Of a stretch of DNA of 64,000 nucleotides, positions 26,284 through 38,400 are shown one piece after another. Under the pieces are notes generated by a model that saw nothing but the letters and a program-made list of their open reading frames with translations, did no database searches and was not told the origin of the DNA. The first letter of the stretch is position 1. Every line of letters starts with the position of its first letter. The translations under genes and the position numbers were made by a program. Source of the stretch: Leuctra nigra (lineage: Eukaryota; Arthropoda; Insecta; Plecoptera; Leuctridae); assembly GCA_934045905.1 (NCBI GenBank), contig OW203768.1, positions 15,404,316-15,468,315 of the forward strand, read 5' to 3'.

Positions 26284-26412
26284 ATGCGACGTCAGGACAC
26301 TAGGATGCCGGGGTACGAACCCGCGGACTGTTACGCGGCGCAACAGCAACAGCAGATGCAACAGCAACAGTATTGGAAGTACAACAGAGCCGTCAGCGGG
26401 CAGGAAAGTGGG
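26284..26412 (+). CDS. da: da 5' coding exon (distal start)
   Basis: 43 codons starting at ATG 26284 (an in-frame ATG also at 26305), ending in a good donor GTATGT at phase 0. The peptide has a Gln-rich stretch ([15 protein letters not shown]) and ends SGQESG. Phase 0 lets it join either the internal acceptor of the 38223-38294 exon (CAG at 38265-38267) or the exon at 38882. The preceding in-frame stop sets the start. I do not recognise this N terminus from fly Da, and it lacks the AD1 helix, so it is either a lineage-specific start or an alternative first exon. Confidence 0.6.
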
Positions 26413-29400
26413 GTATGTCACGGATCTTTACAGAGTTCTTTATATAGCTAGTCTGAATGCAATTATAATCTTATGAAATGAATGCCTCGGGTATTTAAAT
26501 CGTGAATACGTGCTACAAAATGAGATGATTTATCGTATTTATTATTTACACAAGTGTATGCCAAGGATATTGATGAATAGTTCGTAATTGAATCTAATTT
26601 ATTCATTCATGCATGTGATGGACGTTTGATTAATGTCTAATTGACGATTTAACTTTCCGTTGTCTTGAGCTTGACCGAAGTGTGCGTTTCAATCGAACTT
26701 TCCTCGCCCGCCGTTTGACAACAATGGCGACCCGGACATTGTTGATGTTCTCCTGCTCGAAACTGTGATCTGTGATGCATTCGGCGGCCGAAATTCGTCC
26801 GACTCGTGTTATTTATAGCGCAGCTCGGTCCATCTTCTTCGGTGACGTCACGTTTTAAACTCTTCTTCAGCCTCTCTTCTCTCTCTCTCGCTGGCGGTCG
26901 CGATGTTTTATTTTCCTGCTCCTTGCATCCGGCCTACTGCCTATACGCTACCCTCGCCTCGCGCCTCTTGCCCGTGTTACAGCGACGACGAATTGTTATG
27001 TATTTCAAACAGTTTTTTTTGTTTTACGCGGTTTTTACGACGAGGTTCTGTTCGCTAATGGAGCTGGCGATTGATTATGAGCAGACGGGGACTTGCACGA
27101 GCGCGCCCTGTGTTGGGAAGAATATCGTGAGCGACGTGGATAATCATGAGGAACCACGCGCAGGATGGGTTCCGCCTGATCTCAAACTCGATGCTCATAG
27201 TCACAAAGCTCTTTGTGTTCGACTTCCAACATAATGATATTGGGAGAAGTAGAAGAATTAGTAGAGGAGTGATGGTGGATGTATAGGGGACAAATTTATG
27301 GCTTCCCTATCCATAACCTGTCATTGGCAGTCATGTCAATGTTGTTGACACTTTTTTGAAACGAGTTTAATTTTTCCCCTCCACTGAAACCAATTATATA
27401 TTTTTAATATTGCTTCCCGTCATTGTTCATCACGATTTTCGTTATTTGTCGTGTCATATCTGCCACCATTGGCATATTAAAGAGGTTGTCCTCCACAAGT
27501 TAACTTCCTCCTGACCGTCAACCTCCTCCACCCTGGTCATCGCCGTCATCGCCTGCGCCTCCAGACTCTTTGTTCCTGCAGGAGAGCGTGTCTTCCCGCC
27601 TCGCGTGACGTCACTGGGCCTGCTGCACAGTGTCTGTCGCGCGCTGGCACGGCGTTGACAGCTGATGTACAGACACTTCGCACAACCAGACGCTTCTCTT
27701 TTCTGTAGGTCAGTGAGCGGCATTGTCCTCCAGGCTGGCACGGCGTTGACGGCTGATGTACAGACACTTCGCACAACCAGACGCTTCCCTCTCTGTAGGT
27801 CAGTGAGCGGCATTGTCCTCCAGGCTGGCACGGCGTTGACGGCTGATGTACAGACACTTCGCACAACCAGACGCTTCCCTCTCTGTAGGTCAGTGAGCGG
27901 CATTGTCCTCCAGGCTGGCACGGCGTTGACGGCTGATGTACAGACACTTCGCACAACCAGACGCTTCCCTCTCTGTAGGTCATGAGCGGCATTGTCCCCC
28001 AGCTGTGTTTGCGTTCAACACTGCTGGACGTCGCTTGCTAGTGCAGCGTGCAGATTGTTTTCAAATGGAGATAACGTACGAAATGTTTTGTTTTTTGCCG
28101 TTGACGACGTCAGAAAAAATGGAATGTATTTATGTTCTTAGTCATCGTGTAACAATATTTTGACAGCTTTAATGAAGTACAGCAGCGTAGCGCATAGCAA
28201 ATAATATTTTCTTTGAAGATAACATTAATACAACATTGAATTTATAATATATCTGCAGCATTAGTCTTGTAATATTCAAAACTGTTGGGATTATTCTCAA
28301 GAGATTCCATTTCATCGAACGAATAGATCGATTCCTTCTTTTCCGATCTTTCTCATCATTTTGGTCACTATTTTAATGTAAAATTTTAATGTTTTTTTTT
28401 CACTATCCCTCGTTAATGTAATTGGTGTGAAACCTGCTGTGATGTTTATTTCGAGTTGAATTAATTCGCACGCGACTAGGCACTGCCTAGTCTGCACCCG
28501 CCGGTGTTGAATCATATCGCACGCGACTAGGCACTGCCTAGTCTGCACCCCCTGGACAGCGCACCCCTGAGTGTTCTCCACGACAACCTCCTCGGACAAA
28601 GATCGCCGTGTTCTCGCCACTTCCTGCCGTGAATCACGACGGTGTTGTATCATATCGCACGCGGCTAGGCACTGCCTAGTCTGCACCCGCCGGTGTTGTA
28701 TCATATCGCACGCGGCTAGGCACTGCCTAGTCTGCACCCCCTGGACAGCGCACCCCTGAGTGTTCTCCACGACAACCTCCTCGGACAAAGATCACCGTGT
28801 TCTCGCCACTCCCTGCCGTGAATCACGACGGTGTTGTATCATATCGCACGCGGCTAGGCACTGCCTAGTCTGCACCCCCTGAACTGCGCGCCCCTGAGTG
28901 TTCTCCACGACAACCTCCTCGGACAAAGATCGCCGTGTTCTCGCCACTTCCTGCCGTGAATCACGACGGTGTTGTATCATATCGCACGCGGCTAGGCACT
29001 GCCTAGTCTGCACTCCCTGGGCAGCGCACCCCTGAGTGTTCTCCACGACAACCTCCTCGGCCAAAGATCGCCGTGTTCTCGCCACTTCCTGCCGTGAATC
29101 ACGACGGTGTTGTATCATATCGCACGCGGCTAGGCACTGCCTAGTCTGCACCCCCTGGACAGCGCACCCCTGAGTGTTCTCCACGACAACCTCCTCGGAC
29201 AAAGATCGCCGTGTTCTCGCCACTTCCTGCCGTGAATCACGACGGTGTTGTATCATATCGCACGCGGCTAGGCACTGCCTAGTCTGCACCCGCCGGTGTT
29301 GTATCATATCGCACGCGGCTAGGCACTGCCTAGTCTGCACCCCCTGGACAGCGCACCCCTGAGTGTTCTCCACGACAACCTCCTCGGACAAAGATCGCCG

Positions 29401-32400
29401 TGTTCTCGCCACTTCCTGCCGTGAATCACGACGGTGTTGTATCATATCGCACGCGGCTAGGCACTGCCTAGTCTGCACCCGCCGGTGTTGTATCATATCG
29501 CACGCGGCTAGGCACTGCCTAGTCTGCACCCCCTGGACAGCGCACCCCTGAGTGTTCTCCACGACAACCTCCTCGGACAAAGATCGCCGTGTTCTCGCCA
29601 CTTCCTGCCGTGAATCACGACGGTGTTGTATCATATCGCACGCGGCTAGGCACTGCCTAGTCTGCACCCCCTGAACTGCGCGCCCCTGAGTGTTCTCCAC
29701 GACAACCTCCTCGGACAAAGATCGGCGTGTTCTCGCCACTTCCTGCCGTGATTCACGACGGTGGTGTATCATATCGCACGCGGCTAGGCACTGCCTAGTC
29801 TGCACTCCCTGGGCAGCGCACCCCTGAGTGTTCTCCACGACAACCTCCTCGGCCAAAGATCGCCGTGTTCTCGCCACTTCCTGCCGTGAATCACGACGGT
29901 GTTGTATCATATCGCACGCGGCTAGGCACTGCCTAGTCTGCACCCCCTGGACAGCGCACCCCTGAGTGTTCTCCACGACAACCTCCTCGGACAAAGATCG
30001 CCGTGTTCTCGCCACTTCCTGCCGTGAATCACGACGGTGTTGTATCATATCGCACGCGGCTAGGCACTGCCTAGTCTGCACCCCCTGGGCAGCGCACCCC
30101 TGAGTGTTCTCCACGACAACCTCATTGGCCAAAGATCGCCGTGTTCTCGCCACTTCCTGCCGTGAATCACGACGGTGTTGTATCATATCGCACGCGGCTA
30201 GGCACTGCCTAGTCTGCACCCCCTGGACAGCGCGCCCCTGAGTGTTCTCCACGACAACCTCCTCGGACAAAGATCGCCGTGTTCTCGCCACTTCCTGCCG
30301 TGAATCACGACGGCGATGTTGAATCAATCTTGACCGTGCGTCAATGTCGGTCGATGCAGTGCGGAATGCAAGGCTGCAGTTTACTTGCATTGGAATGAAA
30401 ATGCAGCAGAGACTCGTAATTTGTCTTTACTCAATCACAACAATAAAAATATTAATTAAGACGGCTGGGTAGTGAGTTTGACATTGAAGAGTTTTTTAAC
30501 CGATTTTTATCAATATCTTTTACCAATGTAATTGTTAACAAAATAAGGCTTTGTACGAACGTATTCAGAACTGTTCAATGAAAATAATTCCATAGCTTGT
30601 AATGGTTAATTAGATTTACTTTGTCCTACAGACGTTTAGTGCCCGAAAATTAGTAAAATTATGGCACTAAAAATCTGTTGGACAAAATAAAACTAAAAAC
30701 TTATTCCAAACTATGAAATTGTGTTCATTGAACTGTTCTGAATACTCGTACAAAGCCCTATTTTGTTAACAATTACATTGGTAAAAGATATTGATAAAAA
30801 TCGATTAAAAAAATAAAAACCTCTTCAAGGCCACGCTCACTACTCAGCCCTTTCAATTTTTCAATAATTTTTTTATAATGATTTTTTGTTGTATTTACTT
30901 TCATGATATTTACGATTGAGAAAACTTACCTTCATGTAAAATCTTGGCAAGATCTTGCAAATGCTTGGTAAGATGTTTCATCAGGGTAGTAAGAGAAGCA
31001 GATGGGTTGTATGATGGTGTTTTCTATCTAGTGGAGTGAGCAGCACGTTTGTATTGGGATCACGCACGGGCATTTGAATGCTACGACTTCACTCCATCAA
31101 TCCTGGAGAACTACTAGCAGACAGGGGCGTCCAGAAGTGGCGCTGGCGTCGCTAGGACGTCGTTGAGCCGAGGAAGGCGTCAGACTTGGATGCCGTCCCT
31201 CATACGTTCCCTTTGACATTATTTTTTCCAAGACATGCAGTATAATTTCTAGCTCTCACTTTTGTGAAATTTAGGTAGTTCATAGCTTTTAGTAAGTAGG
31301 GGTATTTTACGCGCACTTATTCGTCGAGATTTGTTTGAAATTTTCATGGGTTTTTACTTTTTATTATGTCATAAATGTCATGCTTTTCAAACATACGTTT
31401 AAGTGAAATTTCTCATCATGTTCATCCACATGACTACCTTACTACCATTTTATCAGTTGTCAGGTTTGGTTAGCCTCAGCAAGAAGTTATGTCTCTTTAT
31501 TACTAGAACAATAGTTTCATTGAATTTTGCAACTACCAACATTCTCAATCTGCAATTCATGCTCCATGTAAGGATTTAGATCATACAATCTCAGCAATTT
31601 ATGTAATTTGCAACTCAGTCGATAAACTGTCAAGTCTCGAAGAATCATAATTTGAAGCCCCTAACTGCCCCAACGACCACCTCCATCACCACCACAGCAT
31701 TTCATCTCTGGATGCACCCTCCCCCGAGATGCACCCTCCCCCCCCCCCCTACTTGTGATTTCCCCGCAGCTTCTCCGGCGATATTGGAAAAATGTGCTGA
31801 GTGTTTCACCCCCGCCCCCCGCCGCCCCAGCGGACGCCAAGGCGAAACAGTCTCGCTGTCTTGGTTGATATTCAGCGGGAGGTGGCGCGGATTCATCATG
31901 TCGACGTCGACGGTGGAGGCGGTGGACGTGGCCGTCGTCACAATATTTCTGTCCACTCGCAAGATATTGTTCGAGAACTGTTTTTTGACTTAGTGAACGG
32001 CGTGTGTTGTACGATGTTGACAAGATAATGCTGTTGTTCAAAATTCAAAAAAATAACTTTTCGAATTTCTTTTCTCATTTTGATTGCAGATATGCCGAAT
32101 CTAATTGCGCTCGCAGTTCTGAATCCATCATATTTATATTGCAGATTCCACAAATACGTGTAATTTATTATGAAAATGTCGTTGGTAAAAACTGTAATTT
32201 ATTGACTTCGAAATTGCTTCAAATCGATTGACACAAGTATTTTTTACGGGCTAGATTCGATGCCCCAAACCTTTTTTCAGGAGTTACTCTTACAAATGTA
32301 AAATCCCCCTTCCACTCCAAACGCGCCAATAAAGTGATGCCGGGATACGGTCGTAAATATTATCTGTACCACGAGAGAAGGGAATAGAATCTACATAAAT

Positions 32401-35400
32401 GTGCTCCATTTCTTGGGTTGAAACATACTTTTATGATGTCAAAGTCAACTGTGATCGATACGGCGGAGCTTTTTTAGAAATTAGAGCTGTAGAACGTGGA
32501 AATATCCCAGGGAATGGAGCCATTTTATGTAGTATATTTTGTTTCATTCCAGTAGTCACTTATACTTGAGTCGTCTGTTGGTCATGATATGTACGAGGGC
32601 GCTGAATAAGCGCTAGATAAAAGCGTAAATTTGGGATTCGCAAGTCTGTCGGCGATGTATACTGACAAAGCACGCCGCCTCGTTCTTACGTATCCAAGTC
32701 AAATTCTTCACGCGTCCGGCTGAGATCGTCTTACATTTTACCAGAGTGAGGGAAACCTGACACAGTACAACAATATTCTTCTGATCTACTCGTATATTAA
32801 ATATATACGCATGATCTAATCGTGAGAGGGCTGAGTAGTGAGCGTGGCCTTGAAGAGTTTTTAATCGATTTTTATTAATATCTTTTACCAATATAATTGT
32901 TAATATAATAAGGCTTTGTACGAGTCTTTAGAACAGATCAATGAAAATAATTTCATAGTTTTGATTGGGTTATTAGTTTTATTTCGTCCTATAGACGTTT
33001 AGTGCCATATTTTTACTAATTTTCTGGCACTAAACGTCTGTAGTTCAAAATAAAACTAATAAACCATTCCAAGCCATGAAAAATTATTTTCATTGAACTG
33101 TTCTGAAGACTCGACGTACATAGCCTTATTTTATCAACAATTTCAGTGGTAGAAGATATTGATCAAAATCAATTAAAAACTGTTCAAGGTCAAACTAAAC
33201 CAGAATTTGGGGTAAAATGACGGCCTCCAACATCTACGAAGGCATTGTCAATGGTAAAACAGAAGACATGCGACGTGTGTGCCAATCACTGTCTGTGCCT
33301 TGTAATCAGCCTGACACTGGGTACAAGTGTGGGGACTGGGACATGTGGATGAGCCCGCATATCCTCTGCCTGCACCTGGCTGCGCCGCCCTGCGCCGAGC
33401 CCCTATTACATCGGACATGATGCCTGCGCCGCGCATGTTACAGTGTCAATACACTCGAGCCTGTCGCCGCCGACATGCGAGTCCACATACTGATTCCAAG
33501 TCACTAAGTAATTATCAAGAACACGCGAAAAGATCACCCAGCTCGGTGAATTTCACCTTGATCATTCGGGTACTGAAGTAGGCAGCAAGCGATCTGTGGA
33601 TTGGATTTTATTTTAAAACCGTTATTTTACGAACACCTGAGTTATCTCAACTTGGAGACCAGAATCATTTCCATTGTTAGAATCATCTCTATTATTAGTT
33701 CCAGACTCCAGGTTGAGAGAACTAAGAATTTCATAAAATACTGGTTTTAAAAGTAAAATTACTTCACATATTTCCTGACTCCCTACTATACCTTATTGTA
33801 CACACTTTGACCGGACTAAATTCTGTTAAATATTGGCCATATTTAAAAATGATAGTTATAAATAAATATATTTTTTAAATGTTGAGTTTTATGATTCATA
33901 AACCCCCACCCACCTTCACCCGATTTTGTATTAAAATCACATTTTCTGTGAAAGACATCTTAAATTAAGTATTCGTTCAGCCAATTAAATACTAATAACA
34001 ATTTTAAAGAAATTTCATTATTCAACTTAAAAAAGTCGTCAAAAACATCTGCCTATGATAACAATGCAGGTACCTGTGTTAGTTCATCTTGAATCATGTT
34101 TGGAGGACTTCGCCAAACCAGAATCCCTGGCTCCTGATTCGCTCATCGCAGCCGAGTGTTCAGACGTTTTTAGAAGACGCAAAGTAAATAAAATAAAGCG
34201 TTATGGCAATTAAATACTAATCATATTTTTTATCAACCAAAAAAACCGAGCAACAACACCTATTCTGCGTAACCATGCAGGTAGCCTATGTGCCATGGCG
34301 CTATCTCTCCGTGTACTGGCGCCACCCCACAACAAGGTCACGTAACAGGTGCACGCTAGTAGTGGCGGTAAATCACAGCCCTGCCGCACTCCCTCCTCTT
34401 CCACCGCCCCCTAAGGCAGTGTCAACGATAGAAGAAGCCACTCTTATTGCGCCGCCCCCGCCGACCAGATGCAATCAAGTCGTTTCCCTGCAGGGGGGGG
34501 GGGGGGCTCGGTAGTGAAGGGTCTGTGCGGGGATAGTTACAACAATAGACAGCGAACGTTGTCGCTTTGTAACGTCAGTCCACCACAATAGGCGCGTGGT
34601 AGCCCCCCCCCCCCCCCCCCAATTGTTTAAATTCTAAAAAATCGCCCTGCGGGGCAAAAATAGAGTTATTTGTTGTAATTTGAGCAGCCACAGAATCCCA
34701 GAATTGATTTTAAACTGTTTATGTTTGATTTTAAAGATTCAAATATAAAGAAAGGTGTTTTGAAAACGACTAAAAACACTTAGCTCAAAAAACGTTTAGT
34801 TTTCAGACATCCAGTTTTCACTGTGCACAAGCGTCCTATCTAAGACGTTCTAGTAGGCTTCGAAAATATTCTCTATCTATGAAATATATCTGTACATCAG
34901 AGGTAGAAGGCCGGAAGTCTGTTTTCTCGATTTGCGGTGCATTCTTTTGTAATGATGTAATCGAGCTCTATCAATTGCCATTTGACTGATGTCAACAAAA
35001 ACTGTTATATTTAAGTCTAACACAATGACTCATGTCACCATTGCAAATATGTTTGGATGAACACAGAATTACTGGTTTTGAGCTCACCACAAGAATCATT
35101 GAAATGGACTTCCGCCCTTCTATCTTTAATGTACAGGTACAGACATTAATTTTAGATGAAGACACTATAGAATTGAAGCAACTCTTCGAAATAGATAACA
35201 CAACTTCGTACAACAATTGAATGCTATAGTTGCTGTTGAGGACGATGTCGGGACATGATATGTCTATGAAAAAACATATGGCTCCTCAAACCATGAAAGT
35301 GGCAGAGACGCACAAGATAAGCTTTGAGTTAGTTGTTGTCGAGGCGTGCGTCGTCAATGTGGATCTAGGAAGCTCTGGCTGAGTTGTTCTTCTCGAGTGA

Positions 35401-38400
35401 ATGTGGATCTAGGAAGCTCTGGCTGAGTTGTTCTTCTCGACGGATTTCCGGCGGAAGCGTCGAGTGACATTCCCGAGCAACCTAGCGATCTCAAAACATT
35501 CTGGACGTTGTTTCTCGTTCAATCATACGCGTGTGTTCGCCAACCATTATTATTAATTAAATGCATTATTAATTAAAGGTGCATGAATCGAACTATTTAG
35601 CATTGAGCCCGCTTGCCAAAATATTTTTTTCCAGTAGAATTAGAAGGTGCAAGCGGACTACAACCACACCTTGGCCGTATACAACAAAATCAGGTGTATT
35701 TATTTTTATTTTTAAGCAGTTAGGCAAAAGTGTATACCATCCAGACCAGCTGCTCTCGTGCGCTCGCTCGTTGTAATTTTTCTGGAAAAAAACATTTTGG
35801 TACGCGGGTTCAATGTCATAGTTCGGTGTAGGTACTATAATTTAATTAACTAATGCATAATTTACAGTCGGAAATCAGCTTTTGGCGTCTGTAAATTGTT
35901 ATGATATTTTATGTTTTTCAGGTTTGACATGCACTTTCTGGCTGCTTAAAATAAATACACCTGTTTTAGTTTTTAAGGCCAAGGTTACATGTTTCGTGTG
36001 TTAGTAGTTTTGAAGTTTGGCCCGGTATTACCAAAGTTAATCTGAACCGTTGGCGGCACAGCCAATCGGATAGGTAGTAGGTACGTCTGTCTAACTAAAA
36101 AATGGAACCAGTTGAATTTAATCAAAAGCTTAGTTAATTCGTCACAAATTAACTTTGGTAATACTGGGCCTAATGAAGCTATACATTAATTTTACACCCT
36201 TTTATTTAAAAAATTACCCTAATTATGTATTGACCGAAACACAAAATCGAACGCTGAGACGCTGCTTGACAAAAATGACGTGATTTCAGCGTTATTGGTT
36301 CGATTCGCGCAGCCGTCTTTACTGACTGACATTTCTCGTGGTGCTCAGACTTTTGTATTTCACGAAAATAAAGAGTTATCAAAGTGCAATATGACGTTTA
36401 GTCACTTTCTAAACTTAACGCATAGTTCAAAGTTCAATTAAAATTCAAGCAGGTTAACCTTTTTGATGTGAATTTGAATCATCTGTATGGTGTCTTTGCA
36501 AATGTGGTCTTTACGCAAACACGGCTAAGCGGAAGAAAACGCAAGCCGAGTGAAGTAACTTGAGTCCATGAGTTGTTTTGATGTCGATGAGTCATCTGCA
36601 TTGAATCAGGTGGCAGAATGTTGTGATGACCGGACACGGCTGACTGCACAGATCAGAGATTCATAACACCTTCTGTGGAAGATGCAAGTGTCAGCGTTAC
36701 GGGGCGAAGATCACACGACGTATAAGGTGATATTATGTACGTGATTACCGCCTAATCGTTACTGCATTATTCAAGCTGTACTTGACAGTATTGCCAGTTT
36801 CCCTTCCGCTATGATGAAGGATGTAGGATTTTTTTTTTTTTTTTGAAAGGTACAGAGAAAGAACGCTACAAGTCCATTTTTGGAGAAAAAAAATGTTTAA
36901 TTTGTAATCTTGCAGTGTTGTTTATGAGCTGTCAGAATATTCCCTCGGTTTTTAGAAAATATTGCTACAAAGTCTTGAAAAACGCATATATGAAATATCT
37001 ATATGTATATGGAAGTTTCAACATTTTAAATTGATTGCATTTTGTGTTAATTTGTCTATTCCGGTTCATTTTTAGGATAATTTGTCTATAAGTTTTCTTG
37101 ATATCTTGCCTAGTTTGACAGCTGGATTATTTAGCGTATTTGAATGGGATGAGCACATAGAATTTGCGATAATAATATCATCGTCGGTCAAAATTAACCA
37201 AATGACAGAGAAGCAAAATCATAAAATGTAATGAGCTAGGTAAAGCTTTAGCCAATATAAAACCTCCTTGGCTATAAGTGTGCAATCTTGATATTTGTCT
37301 CTGGTTCTGCGGAGCCTACTCTACTTGTGCGGTGGCGAGGGTGGGTCTGTGGGGGGGGGGGGGATGATCTTTGCTCCCTAGGGAAGCTGCTAGTCGTCAC
37401 AGTCGTCGTCGTTCTGCCGCGAGGGGCAGTCGCGTTGGAGCCGCGTGCGACGTTAACCGCGCGCCGACGGGATTATTTTCACAGATTCTTGACCAACATA
37501 GCTCGAGCCTATAGCTACGTGCACGCAATAGTAATGGCTGAAACTCGACACGAGGCCGAGTTATATTCATGTCCATGCCGCGTTTCAAGTGTTAGTTTTA
37601 CGGTTATTCTCTAAAAAATAGTGACGATATTTTCAAACGAGGTGATATTTCACGCGTTTTGAATGGTTGATGGTCTCGTTTTGTCTGGAATTTTGAGGCT
37701 TGTTCAACCAAATAGAAATGATTTTGAATTATATTGTTGCCCAAATACAAATATTAGAGACTTTGAAAGAAGAACGAAGAAAGTACGTGTAGTTTTGAAG
37801 CATGAATAAGTCTCCTTCTGTCGGCTCCTTCATCTTCCAAGTCAAGAACTTGCGACTGTGAACACTGACAATGATGCTCAGTTTTTTACAACTACTGCGC
37901 TGGCTGCATGCTCTGAAAGTTCTGCTTCGTCGAACTCGTATTGTAGTCTAAAGTTCTGCTGCGTGAAGCTCGTTGCTCTGAAAGTTCTGCTGCGTGAAGC
38001 TCGTTGCTCTGAAAGTTCTGCTAAGTGAAGCTCGTTGCTCTGAAAGTTCTGCTAAGTGAAGCTCGTTGCTCTGAATGTTCTGTTTGCTTTGAACTCGTAT
38101 TGGTTTAAAAGTTCTGCTGCGCTGAACTCGTATAGGTGTGAAAGTTCTACTTCGGAAAGCTCGTATTGTTGCGAAAGTTCTGCTGCGCTGAACTCGTACA
38201 GCTGCGGCGCGGATGCAGCGCGATGTTCTGCTACTACAAGTCACTGGTGTGCTCGCCGCCCCCGCAGCGGGGCTTCTACCCACCCCCGGCATATGTGAGT
38301 TGTCGCGCAGTGGACAAATACCAGTGTCGGCCAACATGATAGTTGATATAGTAAGATACCGTGCGGCGTGAAGAGAAGAGATTGTTGCGATTACAATAAT

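Noticed and set aside
27454..27992. Overlapping 148-166-codon frames on the - strand
   Set aside because: They are produced by the 90-bp tandem repeat and overlap each other in different frames.
28455..30315. CRISPR-like array of palindromic repeats
   Set aside because: Spacers are not unique, units are 138 bp, and the DNA is clearly eukaryotic; it is a satellite.
28792..30390. 532-codon open frame on the - strand as a repetitive protein gene
   Set aside because: It lies wholly inside a tandem array whose unit lengths are multiples of 3; the other strand is open too, and no splice sites, homolog or composition shift supports coding.
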